A stretch of DNA of 64,000 bases from Variovorax sp. PAMC28562. GTDB taxonomy: Bacteria; Pseudomonadota; Gammaproteobacteria; Burkholderiales; Burkholderiaceae_C. Position 1 is the first letter of the stretch. The number at the start of each line of letters is the position of its first letter. A program made the translations under genes and the position numbers. Shown here one piece after another: positions 43,957 to 53,600 of this stretch. The notes under the pieces were generated by a model. The model had not been told where the DNA came from. It did not search any database and saw only the letters and a program-made list of their open reading frames with translations. The DNA lies in NCBI RefSeq assembly GCF_014303735.1, contig NZ_CP060296.1:3989501-4053500 (forward strand), given 5' to 3'.

Positions 43957-46900
43957 TTATTCGTGCGACCGATGCGGCGCAGCGGGCTGCGCATGCAGGC
44001 TGCCTCCACCACCAAGCGCTGCAGGCGCTGCCTGTGAAGGCGACGGCGACATCGTTCCTTCGCCGTGTTGCGTCAACGGCCTGTTGCCCGCCAGCCGGCG
44101 CAGCGCCACATAGAAGACAGGCGTCAGGAACAGGCCGAAGGCCGTCACGCCGATCATTCCGGCGAACACCGCCACGCCCATTGCCTTGCGCATTTCGGAG
44201 CCGGCACCGGTCGACAGCACCAGCGGCAGCACACCCATCACGAAGGCCAGCGAGGTCATCAGGATCGGGCGCAGACGCAGACGGCTGGCCTCGATCGCGG
44301 CCTGGATCGGTGATCTGCCGGCGAACTCCAGCTCGCGTGCGAACTCCACGATCAGGATGGCGTTCTTGGCGCTCAGCCCGACCAGCACAATCAGCCCGAT
44401 CTGCGTGAAGACGTTGTTGTCACCTCCCGATATCCAGACGCCGGTCATGGCGGCGAGCAGGCCCATCGGCACGATCAGGATGATCGCGATCGGCAGCGTC
44501 AGGCTCTCGTACTGCGCGGCGAGCACCAGGAACACCAGCAGGATCGACAGCGGAAACACGAGGAACGCAGAGTTGCCGGCCAGGATCTCCTGGTACGTCA
44601 GCTCGGTCCACTCGAAGCTGATGCCCTTGGGCAGCGTCTCGGCCGCGATGCGCGCGACGGTGTCTTGCGCCTGGCCCGACGAATAGCCGGGCGCCGGTCC
44701 GCCGTTGACGTCTGCAGCAAGGTAGCCGTTGTAGCGCATCGCGCGCTCGGGTCCGAAGCTCGAGTTGACCTTCATCAACGCCGACAACGGCACCATCTCG
44801 CCCGAGTTGGAGCGCACCTTCAACAGTCCCACGTCTTCGGCACGGGCGCGGTACGGCGCGTCGGCCTGCACCCGCACGCTGTAAGTACGGCCGAACTTGT
44901 TGAAGTCGTTCGCATACAGGCTGCCGAGGTAGATCTGCATCGTGTCGAAGATGTCCGTCACCGGCACGCCGAGCTGGCGCGCCTTGGTGCGGTCGATGTC
45001 CGCGTACAGCTGCGGCACGTTGACCTGCCAGCTGGTGAACATGCCGGCGAGTTCAGGTGCTTGCGAGGCCTTGCCCATGAACGCCTTCACGGCCTTGTCC
45101 ATCTCGTCGTAGCCGAGCGATGCGCGGTCTTCGATCTGCATCTTGAAGCCGCCCGTGGTGCCGAGGCCCGCCACCGGTGGCGGCGGAAACATCACGATGA
45201 AGGCATCCTGGATGCTGGCGAACTGCTGGTTGAGCTGACCCGCGACGGCACCGCCGCTCTGGTCCGGGCGCTTGCGTTGGTCGAAAGGCTTGAGCGTGAC
45301 GAACACCACGCCCGAGTTCGAGCTGTTGGTAAAGCCGTTGATCGAAAGGCCCGGAAACGAAATGGCGTCTTCTACGTTCGGGTTCTTCTTCACGATGTCG
45401 CCCATGCGATGGATCACGTCTTCGGTGCGGTCCAGCGTGGCACCGTCGGGCAGCTGCGCGAAACCGATCAGGTACTGCTTGTCTTGCGCCGGAACGAAGC
45501 CGCTTGGCACCGCCTTGAACAAGCCGAAGGTCACGCCGATCAGCGCCAGGTAGATCACCAGCATGATCGTCTTGCGTGAGATCACGCCCTTGACGCCACC
45601 GCTGTAGGCCTCCGAGCCGCGATGAAACAGCTTGTTGAAGCCGCGGAACAGCCAGCCGAGGTAGCGGTCCATGCCGCGCGTCAGCGCGTCCTTCGGCTGG
45701 TCGTGGCCGCGCAGCAGCAGGGCCGCGAGGGCCGGCGACAGCGTCAGCGAGTTGATGGCGGAAATCACCGTCGAGATCGCGATGGTCACCGCGAACTGGC
45801 GATAGAACTGGCCGGTCAGGCCGCTGATGAAAGCCAGCGGTACGAACACCGCGACCAGCACCAGCGCGATGGCGATGATGGGCCCCGACACTTCGCGCAT
45901 CGCCTTGTAAGTCGCTTCGCGCGGGCTCAGGCCGGCCTCGATGTTTCGCTCGACGTTTTCCACAACCACGATGGCGTCGTCCACCACGATGCCGATCGCC
46001 AGCACCAGCCCGAACAGACTCAGCGCGTTGATCGAGAAGCCCAGCACATGCAGCACGGCGAAGGTGCCGATGACCGACACCGGCACCGCCAGCAAAGGGA
46101 TGATCGACGCGCGCCATGTCTGCAGGAACAGGATCACCACAAGCACCACCAGCGCGATGGCTTCGAGCAGCGTGTGGATGACCGATTCGATGGAAGCGCG
46201 CACGAACTGCGTCGGGTCGTAGGCGATGCGGTACTCGACGCCTTCGGGCATCGCCTTGGCGATGTCGTCCATCGTCTTGCGCACGTTGGAGGAGATGTCG
46301 AGTGCGTTGGAACCCGGCGCCTGGAACACGCCCATGCCGACCGCCGCATCGTTGTTGAGCAGCGAGCGCAGCGAGTAGTCGGCCGCGCCCATCTCGAGGC
46401 GACCGATATCGCGCAAGCGGGTCACGGCGCCATCGGCACCGCTCTTCACGATGATGTCGCCGAACTCTTCTTCGCTTTGCAGGCGGCCTTGTGCGTTGAT
46501 CGACAACTGCATATCGACGCCAGACAAGCCCGGCGATGCACCGACCACGCCGGCCGCGGCCTGGATGTTCTGGCTGCGGATGGCGGCTACCACGTCGCTG
46601 GCCGACAGGTTGCGCTGCGCGACCTTTTGCGGGTCGAGCCAGACGCGCATCGAGTACTCCCCACCACCGAAGATCTGCACCTGGCCGACACCGTCGATGC
46701 GGGCCAAGCGGTCTTTGACGTTCAGCACCGCGTAGTTGCGCAGGTAGTTGATGTCGTAGCGGTTGTTCGGCGACACGAGGTGGACCACCATCGTCAGGTC
46801 GGGGGCGCTCTTGATCGTGGTGATGCCGAGTCGGCGCACCTCTTCAGGCAACCGCGGTTCGGCTTGCGAGACGCGGTTCTGCACCAGTTGCTGTGCCTTG

Positions 46901-47208
46901 TCCGGGTCGGTACCGAGCTTGAAGGTGACCGTCAGCGTCATCACGCCATCGGTCGTGGCCTGGCTGCCCATGTAGAGCATGCCATCGACGCCGTTGATCG
47001 ATTCCTCGAGCGGCGTGGCCACGGTTTCAGCAATCACCTTCGGATTGGCACCGGGGTATTGCGCTCGCACCACGACCGAGGGTGGCGCGACTTCAGGGTA
47101 TTCGGAGATGGGCAGACCGCGTAGCGCGATCAGCCCGGCGATGACCATCAACACCGACAGAACGCCGGCGAAGATCGGTCGATCGATAAAGAACTTCGAT
47201 AGATTCAT
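43957..47208 (-). CDS. RND multidrug efflux permease (HAE1 family)
   Basis: This is the inner-membrane proton/drug antiporter of an AcrB-like pump, 1,083 residues with 12 expected membrane helices and two large periplasmic loops. Visible motifs are the start NLSKFFIDRPIFAGVLSVLM, the proton-relay Asp-Asp in VVDDAIVVVENVERNIEAG, GLSAKNAILIVEFA, and RPILMTSLAFVMGVLPLVLSTGAG in two pieces. The C-terminal tail is Ser/Pro/Ala-rich. The ATG at 47208 is 22 bases downstream of the adaptor gene. Substrate range cannot be told. Confidence 0.95.
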   Translation of the reverse strand: MNLSKFFIDRPIFAGVLSVLMVIAGLIALRGLPISEYPEVAPPSVVVRAQYPGANPKVIAETVATPLEESINGVDGMLYMGSQATTDGVMTLTVTFKLGTDPDKAQQLVQNRVSQAEPRLPEEVRRLGITTIKSAPDLTMVVHLVSPNNRYDINYLRNYAVLNVKDRLARIDGVGQVQIFGGGEYSMRVWLDPQKVAQRNLSASDVVAAIRSQNIQAAAGVVGASPGLSGVDMQLSINAQGRLQSEEEFGDIIVKSGADGAVTRLRDIGRLEMGAADYSLRSLLNNDAAVGMGVFQAPGSNALDISSNVRKTMDDIAKAMPEGVEYRIAYDPTQFVRASIESVIHTLLEAIALVVLVVILFLQTWRASIIPLLAVPVSVIGTFAVLHVLGFSINALSLFGLVLAIGIVVDDAIVVVENVERNIEAGLSPREATYKAMREVSGPIIAIALVLVAVFVPLAFISGLTGQFYRQFAVTIAISTVISAINSLTLSPALAALLLRGHDQPKDALTRGMDRYLGWLFRGFNKLFHRGSEAYSGGVKGVISRKTIMLVIYLALIGVTFGLFKAVPSGFVPAQDKQYLIGFAQLPDGATLDRTEDVIHRMGDIVKKNPNVEDAISFPGLSINGFTNSSNSGVVFVTLKPFDQRKRPDQSGGAVAGQLNQQFASIQDAFIVMFPPPPVAGLGTTGGFKMQIEDRASLGYDEMDKAVKAFMGKASQAPELAGMFTSWQVNVPQLYADIDRTKARQLGVPVTDIFDTMQIYLGSLYANDFNKFGRTYSVRVQADAPYRARAEDVGLLKVRSNSGEMVPLSALMKVNSSFGPERAMRYNGYLAADVNGGPAPGYSSGQAQDTVARIAAETLPKGISFEWTELTYQEILAGNSAFLVFPLSILLVFLVLAAQYESLTLPIAIILIVPMGLLAAMTGVWISGGDNNVFTQIGLIVLVGLSAKNAILIVEFARELEFAGRSPIQAAIEASRLRLRPILMTSLAFVMGVLPLVLSTGAGSEMRKAMGVAVFAGMIGVTAFGLFLTPVFYVALRRLAGNRPLTQHGEGTMSPSPSQAAPAALGGGGSLHAQPAAPHRSHE

Positions 47209-47230
47209 GGTGCTTCTCCTCCGTCCTGGA

Positions 47231-48499
47231 TCAGGACTTTTCAGCCTGTGCGACACGTTCGTGCTCGGGCTCCGGCTTGGCCTGCGAAGGCGCTTCGTTC
47301 TTGGCGTCCATCGTCACTGTCTGCGGCGTGACCAACGCGCCGGGGCGAATGTGCTGCAGGCCGTTGACGACCACGCGTTCGCCGGGCTTCAGGCCCTTGC
47401 TCACGACGCGCAGGCCGTTGTTCGACGCGCCCAGCGTCACTTCGCGGTACTCGGCCTTGTTGTCGGCGCCGATCACCATCACGAACTTCTTGCTCTGGTC
47501 GGTACCGATCGCGCGCTCGCTGACAAGCATCGCCTTGTCGGTACGCGCCTGACCCATCCGGATGCGGGCGAACTGGCCCGGCATCAACGCGCCGTCGGCG
47601 TTGTCGAAGGCAGCACGCACGCGCACAGTCCCGCTCTTCGCATCGACCTGGTTGTCGATGAGTTGCAGCTTGCCGAGCCACGGTGTGCCGTCGCTGGCGG
47701 CCGTGCCCATCTCCACCGGAATTTTCTCGATCGACCCGCGCGCGCTGCTGCCCGCGGTAGCGACGTCTTTGAGCGCTCGCACGATCACGCCTTCATCGGC
47801 GTCGAAGCTCGCATAGATCGGGCTGACCGACACCAGCGTGGTGAGCACCGGCGCACCCGGGCCTGCAGCCACGAGGTTGCCGACAGTCACTTCGAGCTTG
47901 CCGATGCGGCCGGACACCGGTGCGCGCACTTGCGTGTAGCCCAGGCTCAGCTTGGCGGTCTGCAGCGAGGCTTGCGCCGCGCGCAGGTTGGCATCGGCTT
48001 CATTGCGGGTGTTGGCACGCTCTTCGAACTCACGTTGCGCGATGGCCTGTTCGTCCCACAGGCGTTTGGCGCGGGCCTGCTCGCTGGCAGCCTGCGATAC
48101 GCGGGCCTGCGCCGCTGCGACTTGCGCCGCCGCACGCTCCACGTCGGCGGCGTACGGTGCAGGGTCGATGGTGATGAGCAGATCGCCTGCCTTCACCAAT
48201 GCGCCTTCGCGGAAATGCGAGGCCTGCACGGCGCCGGCTACACGCGAGCGCACGTCGACACGCTCGACCGCTTCGAGGCGGCCCGAGAACTCGTTCCAGC
48301 CGGCTACGTCGCTCTCGGCCACGGTCGCGACCGACACCGGAATGCCCTGCGGCGCAGCGGCCACCGGCACGTTGCCGGCCTCTGCCTTCAGGTACGGCAG
48401 CCCGAGCGCCGCGCCAGCGATGGCGAGCAACGCCGTGAGACCCGTGACAGTGGGCCAGAGACCCTTTCGGGCCAGCGAAGAAAGTTCGGTTTTAGACAT
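47231..48499 (-). CDS. RND efflux periplasmic adaptor
   Basis: This membrane-fusion protein links the permease to the outer-membrane channel. The 422-residue protein has an N-terminal membrane anchor or signal (GLWPTVTGLTALLAIAGAALG), the lipoyl-like half motif EFSGRLEAVERVDVRSRVAG, and a long helical hairpin (AAAQVAAAQARVSQAASEQA region). The second lipoyl half follows (LSLGYTQVRAPVSGRIGKLEVTVG), and then GLKPGERVVVNGLQHIRPG. It is the first gene of the operon. No TetR-type repressor gene stands beside it. Confidence 0.94.
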   Translation of the reverse strand: MSKTELSSLARKGLWPTVTGLTALLAIAGAALGLPYLKAEAGNVPVAAAPQGIPVSVATVAESDVAGWNEFSGRLEAVERVDVRSRVAGAVQASHFREGALVKAGDLLITIDPAPYAADVERAAAQVAAAQARVSQAASEQARAKRLWDEQAIAQREFEERANTRNEADANLRAAQASLQTAKLSLGYTQVRAPVSGRIGKLEVTVGNLVAAGPGAPVLTTLVSVSPIYASFDADEGVIVRALKDVATAGSSARGSIEKIPVEMGTAASDGTPWLGKLQLIDNQVDAKSGTVRVRAAFDNADGALMPGQFARIRMGQARTDKAMLVSERAIGTDQSKKFVMVIGADNKAEYREVTLGASNNGLRVVSKGLKPGERVVVNGLQHIRPGALVTPQTVTMDAKNEAPSQAKPEPEHERVAQAEKS

Positions 48500-48630
48500 G
48501 ATGGATTCGTCCTCGTGATGACTTCAGGAAATTTTGGAAAAGGCGTAGCCACCCGGTGCTCTGGTACCGGGAAGCGGATCGGCGACCGGGGTTGCCGGCT
48601 ACCGAAAAATGCGGGAAGTGGGAACCGGCG

Positions 48631-49533
48631 TCAGCCGGTCTTGGAGGCCTGCGGCTTGGCAGGCTCGGTCAAGTGCGGCGCTGAAGCACTGAAAAACTCG
48701 CGAAAGTGCTGCTTCACGGTGACGCTGCAAACGCACTCCCCAGCCGCTGGATCCGACAACGCATCGGGCCAGTTGGTCGCCGAGGGCAGCACGCTGCTCG
48801 TAACCGGGTTGCCGGCTTCGCGCAGGCGTCGCGCAAAGGTCAGCGCCTCGTCGCGCATCGGATCGTCGTCGCCGACCAGCACCAGCGTCGGCGCGATCTG
48901 GCCGAGCCGCATCGATGCGCTCGGCACCGCATACGGATGCACCGCGTCTTTCGGGCTGCTCAAAAATTGCTGCCAGCCTGCGGCCCACTTGCACTGCGTC
49001 GCGTCACCGGTGGTTTCACGCAGCGATGCGGTACCGGCACACGGGTCGAGCATTGGCGACAGCAGGATTTGCCCTGCCAGCGGCGGATGGCCGCGGTCGC
49101 GTGCGATCAATGCCACCGCGGCTGCCAGGTTACCGCCGGCTTCCTCGCCGGCCAGGAACACGGGTGCGCCCTTGCCCGCCAGCTTGACGCGCTGGCCGTA
49201 CAACCATTCGAGCACCGCGTAGGCGACTTCGATCGGCTCGGGGAACGGGTACTTGGGTGCCAAGGGATACGCGAGCGACACGACGACCGCCCCCGCGCCT
49301 TGCAGCAGCCCCGCCACCATGCGCCCGGTGTCGAGGCCACCGCATGTGAAGGTACCGCCATGAAAGTGCAGCACCAGCGGCGAGGTAATACCGCGTTGCT
49401 TCAGGCCGTAGGTACGGGCCTGCACCGGCTCGCGGCCGGGCAGCGCAATCGTGATGTCGGCCACGTCGACGGCGTTCTCTGTCACGGCAGAAGCAGCAGC
49501 GTCAGCGGACTTGGACATGGAACGGGGTGACAT
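48631..49533 (-). CDS. Alpha/beta-hydrolase-fold protein with altered catalytic residues
   Basis: This 300-residue protein resembles hormone-sensitive-lipase/Aes esterases. It has the oxyanion motif VLHFHGGTFTCGG, VVVSLAYPLAPKYPFPEPIE, and the acid-loop motif LVLVGDDDPMRDEALTFARRLREAG. The nucleophile elbow, usually GDSAGGN, reads AGEEAGGNLAAA, so the serine is a glutamate. The expected C-terminal Gly-x-x-His is missing, with SATNWPDAL at that place. It is probably inactive as an esterase or uses other chemistry. It lies 131 bases upstream of the RND operon on the same strand and is divergent from a LysR gene. Confidence 0.8.
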   Translation of the reverse strand: MSPRSMSKSADAAASAVTENAVDVADITIALPGREPVQARTYGLKQRGITSPLVLHFHGGTFTCGGLDTGRMVAGLLQGAGAVVVSLAYPLAPKYPFPEPIEVAYAVLEWLYGQRVKLAGKGAPVFLAGEEAGGNLAAAVALIARDRGHPPLAGQILLSPMLDPCAGTASLRETTGDATQCKWAAGWQQFLSSPKDAVHPYAVPSASMRLGQIAPTLVLVGDDDPMRDEALTFARRLREAGNPVTSSVLPSATNWPDALSDPAAGECVCSVTVKQHFREFFSASAPHLTEPAKPQASKTG

Positions 49534-49726
49534 GGTGAACCTGAAGGTGGGAGTTGCGGAGTCAGTGGAGGAAACCAGCGATGGATTGAATATAAGTCGC
49601 CGGGGGCATCAGAAAAGGGCCTCTTGATCCTTACTCTGTTTCCATTAGAAGAACAATCAGTGCAAATCCACATGTGAGAATTCAGTTCGCCGGCAAGCCA
49701 TGCCGCGCGCTGCCAGGAGCACCTCT
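49534..49726. promoter_or_regulatory. Divergent promoter region between hydrolase-like gene and LysR gene
   Basis: This is a relatively AT-rich 193-base gap. A TATATT -10 candidate for the minus-strand gene (plus-strand AATATA at 49589-49594) has no good -35. LysR regulators typically bind between divergently transcribed partners, so this is the expected operator region. No exact T-N11-A palindrome was settled on. Confidence 0.35.
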
Positions 49727-50644
49727 ATGGACCAGATCCAGGCAATGCGGGTTTTCGTTCGCGTTGTAGAAGCAGGCACGTTCACCCGTGCCGCAGATTC
49801 CCTCGGCCTGCCCAAAGGCACAGTCACCAAACAGATTCAGGGGCTGGAGGCGCACCTGCGCGTGAAGCTGCTGAACCGCACCACGCGCCGCGTCACCGTC
49901 ACGCCAGACGGCGCTGCTTACTTCGAGCGCGCTGCGCGTCTGCTCAACGACTTCGACGATATCGAGGCCAGCATGACCAACGCGCAGGCCAACCCGACCG
50001 GGCGGCTGCGCATCGACGTCGGCACCTCTGTGGCGCGGCTCATCATCCTTCCGGCGCTGCAAGGGTTTCTCGATCGGTATCCGGACATTCAGGTAGACCT
50101 GGGTGTCAGCGACCGCCCGGTCGACCTCATCAGCGACAACGTCGATTGCGTCATTCGCGGCGGCGAGCTGACCGACCAGTCGCTGGTCGCGCGCCGCATC
50201 GGCAACCTGGCCTGGGTCACCGTCGCATCACCGGCCTACATCAAGCGCTACGGAACGCCAACGCACCCGAACGACATTGAAAAGCGGCATTTGCTGGTCG
50301 GCTTTTTTTCGGGGAGCACGCGCCGCCTGTACCCGCACGAGTTCCAGAAAGGTGATGAGCTGGTCGAGCTCACCGGGCCTTACCGCGTGTCGGTGAACGA
50401 AGGCAACGCACACCTCGGCGCGGTCCTGGGCGGCTTCGGAATTTCGCAGTGCATCACTTACGTGGCCGAGCCCTACCTGGCGAGCGGCGAGCTGGTGCGG
50501 GTGCTGCCGGATTGGACCGTGCCGCCGTTACCGGTGCATGTGGTCTATCCGCCCAACCGGCACTTGAGCGCCAAAGTCCGTGCCTTCGTCGACTGGGCGG
50601 CCGATCTGTTTGCGAAGAACCCGAAGCTGCAAGGGCACGGCTGA
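49727..50644 (+). CDS. LysR-family transcriptional regulator
   Basis: This 305-residue regulator has an N-terminal winged helix (MDQIQAMRVFVRVVEAGTFTRAAD, then LGLPKGTVTKQIQGLEAHL and NRTTRRVTVTPDG). A periplasmic-binding-protein-like effector domain follows. AGGAG lies just before the ATG at 49727. It is divergent from the hydrolase-like gene and is the nearest regulator to the RND operon. The CrgA/AaeR-like subgroup is suggested by the sequence style. The effector is unknown. Confidence 0.92.
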   Translation: MDQIQAMRVFVRVVEAGTFTRAADSLGLPKGTVTKQIQGLEAHLRVKLLNRTTRRVTVTPDGAAYFERAARLLNDFDDIEASMTNAQANPTGRLRIDVGTSVARLIILPALQGFLDRYPDIQVDLGVSDRPVDLISDNVDCVIRGGELTDQSLVARRIGNLAWVTVASPAYIKRYGTPTHPNDIEKRHLLVGFFSGSTRRLYPHEFQKGDELVELTGPYRVSVNEGNAHLGAVLGGFGISQCITYVAEPYLASGELVRVLPDWTVPPLPVHVVYPPNRHLSAKVRAFVDWAADLFAKNPKLQGHG

Positions 50645-50672
50645 AGGTCGGAAGGCATCGACCGCGCTGGCC

Positions 50673-53600
50673 TCAGTTGACCTTCACCTGGAACAGCACG
50701 GTGCCGGTTCCGCCCGGTGCCAGCGAGCCGGTAAACGTCCAATCGAGGGGGCCGGTGCCACCAGTGGCTTGCGCTGTCGGGCATGTGACGGTCGCTGCGG
50801 GCAGCGGGTTGGCTGGCGTGGTCTTCACGCAGGCCGTCAGCGTGCTCGGCGTGCTACCGGCCAGGGCGCTCACGAAGCTCGAGTAGGCGGGCGTCGTATC
50901 GTTGATCGCCAGGGTGCTGATCGATGCGGCAGCGTTGTTGGTGTAGGTGATGCGATATTCCAGCGTCTCACCCGACTTGGCCTGGTTGTTGATGCCGAAG
51001 ACGCCGGCCTGCGTCACGTTGCGCACTTCCTTTTTAAGATCGAGCGCGGCGCTGCTGACCGTGGTCACATCCGTCACCTGGTAACTGGCCGACAGCGCCG
51101 GGGCGGCGTTGGTGAAGGCGAAGCCTGCCTGCACCGTGACGGTATCGATGTAGCCGCTCTGCGCCGTCGCCGGGATGAACTCCTGCATCACGATACAGAC
51201 CTGCTGGCCTGCCACCACTGTCGTCGGAGCCGCTGGCGGGTACAACACTGCAGCGCCTGCTTGCAGCGTGCCGGTGCAACCAACATCGGTAAGAACCCTC
51301 TCGTTCCAGCCATTGAGGGCCGGGGTCGCCACCGACGACGCAATCGAGAAACTCACCACGCCGCCGGTCTGCGCAGTAAAGGTGTGGGCATAGACCACCG
51401 TGTTGCCGGGCAGACCGGTCTTGACACCATCGGCAGCAAACGTATTGGCGTCGACGTCTCCGAAGTTCAGTCCGCTGTGCCCGGCGCCGTTGAATGCGAA
51501 GGCGATGCGGTCGGGCGCGCCGGTGCGCGCGTAGGTGTAGCTGGTGCCGCCGACCGTCACGGCGAAGCCCGAGGGCAAGGCCGTGGCGCTGACCGAAGCG
51601 CCGGTGGAAACGCGCACGCCCGGGTTGGTTTCTTCCACGCACAGTGGCGCCCCGGCTGCGACGCTGCCGGGCACGATCAAGGCGTAGCTGCCACTTCCGC
51701 TCGTGAGACCCTGCGCATAAGCCGTGCCGGAACAATTGGTCAGCCTGACACTGACGCCGGCCATGCCCGCTTCGCTGCCGTTCATGACCCCGTCGTTCGG
51801 CGTCCCACTGCCCACGCCGTTGTCGGTGAAGACGCGGCCCGTGACGCTGAAGCCGAAGGCGTTGATGAAGGTGCAGCTGAACACCGCGCCGTTGACCATG
51901 TTGGCCGCCGGAATGCTCAGCACATTGCCGGACAGCGTACCTAGCGGCCCGCTCGGGTTGCCGCTCGTGGCGGTCTGCGAATCGACGCAGCTGGCGCTGA
52001 CCGGGTTGGCTGGCCAGCCGGCGGGCGGGGTTTCAGCCATGCTCACCGCCGTGGCCGCCGTGCCGGTGATCGTCGCCGCGCCGCTGGCCGTGCCGGCGCC
52101 CACCACCGTGATGCTGTCGCCGGGCTGGCTCAGTCCGCCCAGCGCAAAGCTGAAGACGTTGCTGCCCGTGCCGCTCACTGTTGTCTTGACGATCTGCACC
52201 CGGGGGCTGGGCGATGCGGTGTTGGTGAAGGTGCAGGTATAGGACGCACCGGCGCGCATGTTGGCTGCGGGAATCGTCGCGGTCGTGTTGGTCGAACTGA
52301 TTGCTACCGTGTTGCCGGTAACGGCGCTGTTGCCGTCCACGCAGCTGCTGCTGGTGGTGTAGCCCGCAACAGCTGTTTCAGTGGCGCTTGCCGCTGCGCC
52401 CACCGTGCCGGTGTGGTTGGCGGCGGAGGTCACCGTGGCGCCTGACGTCACGGTCGTGATGCTATCGCTGGTATTGCTGACGCCGACCAGGGTGAAGGCG
52501 AACGAGCCGGTGCCGCCCACCGAGTTCTTGGCCAGCGTGACCGTTGGCGCGGCCGCCACGACGTCGGTGTCCGTGGCCGAGCACGCGCCGGTGCCGGCGT
52601 TGAATGTGCCGCCCGCTGCCGCACAGCTGCTGCCGGTACTGGTCGCCACCGTGGCAGTGGCGACGTTGCTGACCGAGGCGCCCACGGCCGCCGTGACCGT
52701 GGCGTTGACCGTCAGCTGGTAGCTGCCGCCAGCCGGAATGCTCGGCGTGGTGAAGCCGGCCTGCAAGGCTGCGACCGAGGGCGGTGTGGTGCATACGCCT
52801 GGCACGGCACCGCAGGCGACTGTCGTCTTGTTCAAGCCCGTTGCCACCGGGTCGACCAGCGCGACGGTGGACGCCACCGCTCCGCTGTTGGTCACGGTGA
52901 CCACATAGGCTGTGCTCGCGCCCGACATGACGCTGCTCACCCCGTCGGACTTCGTCACCGACATATCGGGGCGGGCCGTGTTGGTGAAGGTGCAGGTGAT
53001 CACTGCACTGCCGCGCATGGCCGTAGCGGGCAGGCTGGCCGTGTTGCCGCTCAGCGTGGCCAGGTTGGTCGTGACGTTGCCGCTGGCCGCGGTATTGGCG
53101 TCGAGGCAGCTCACACCGGTGGGGTTGGTCGGCCAGCCCGTGGGCACGCTCGATTCCTGCATCGTGACGGCCGTGCCGACGGAGCCGACCTGCGTGGTAC
53201 CAGAGGCCACCGTCGCTGCGCCCGTTACCGCCACGGTGTCGCTCGTGCTGCCCAGGCCGGTCAACGTGTACCCAAAGCTGTTGCTGCCCGCGCCGTTGGT
53301 GGTCGTCTTGGCGAGCTTGACAGTGGGCGCAGGCGCCACCATGAGGCACTGGGCCGTGACGCCGTTGAAGAAGTTGGCCGAGAGACCGGTGACGTTGGTG
53401 GTGGTGTTGGTGAATGCGGCGGGGTTGGTGGTGCAACTGGCGTTGGTGGCGCCTGCAAGATTGGTCACGGCGACGGTCACCGTGCAACTGCTCGTTCCCG
53501 CAGGAACGGCCGCATTGGTGACCGTGATGGCCGTACCGCCCGCCGCTGCGGCCGTTGCCGTACTGGCGTTGGTGCAGGTTCCTCCGATGGCAGGCACGGC

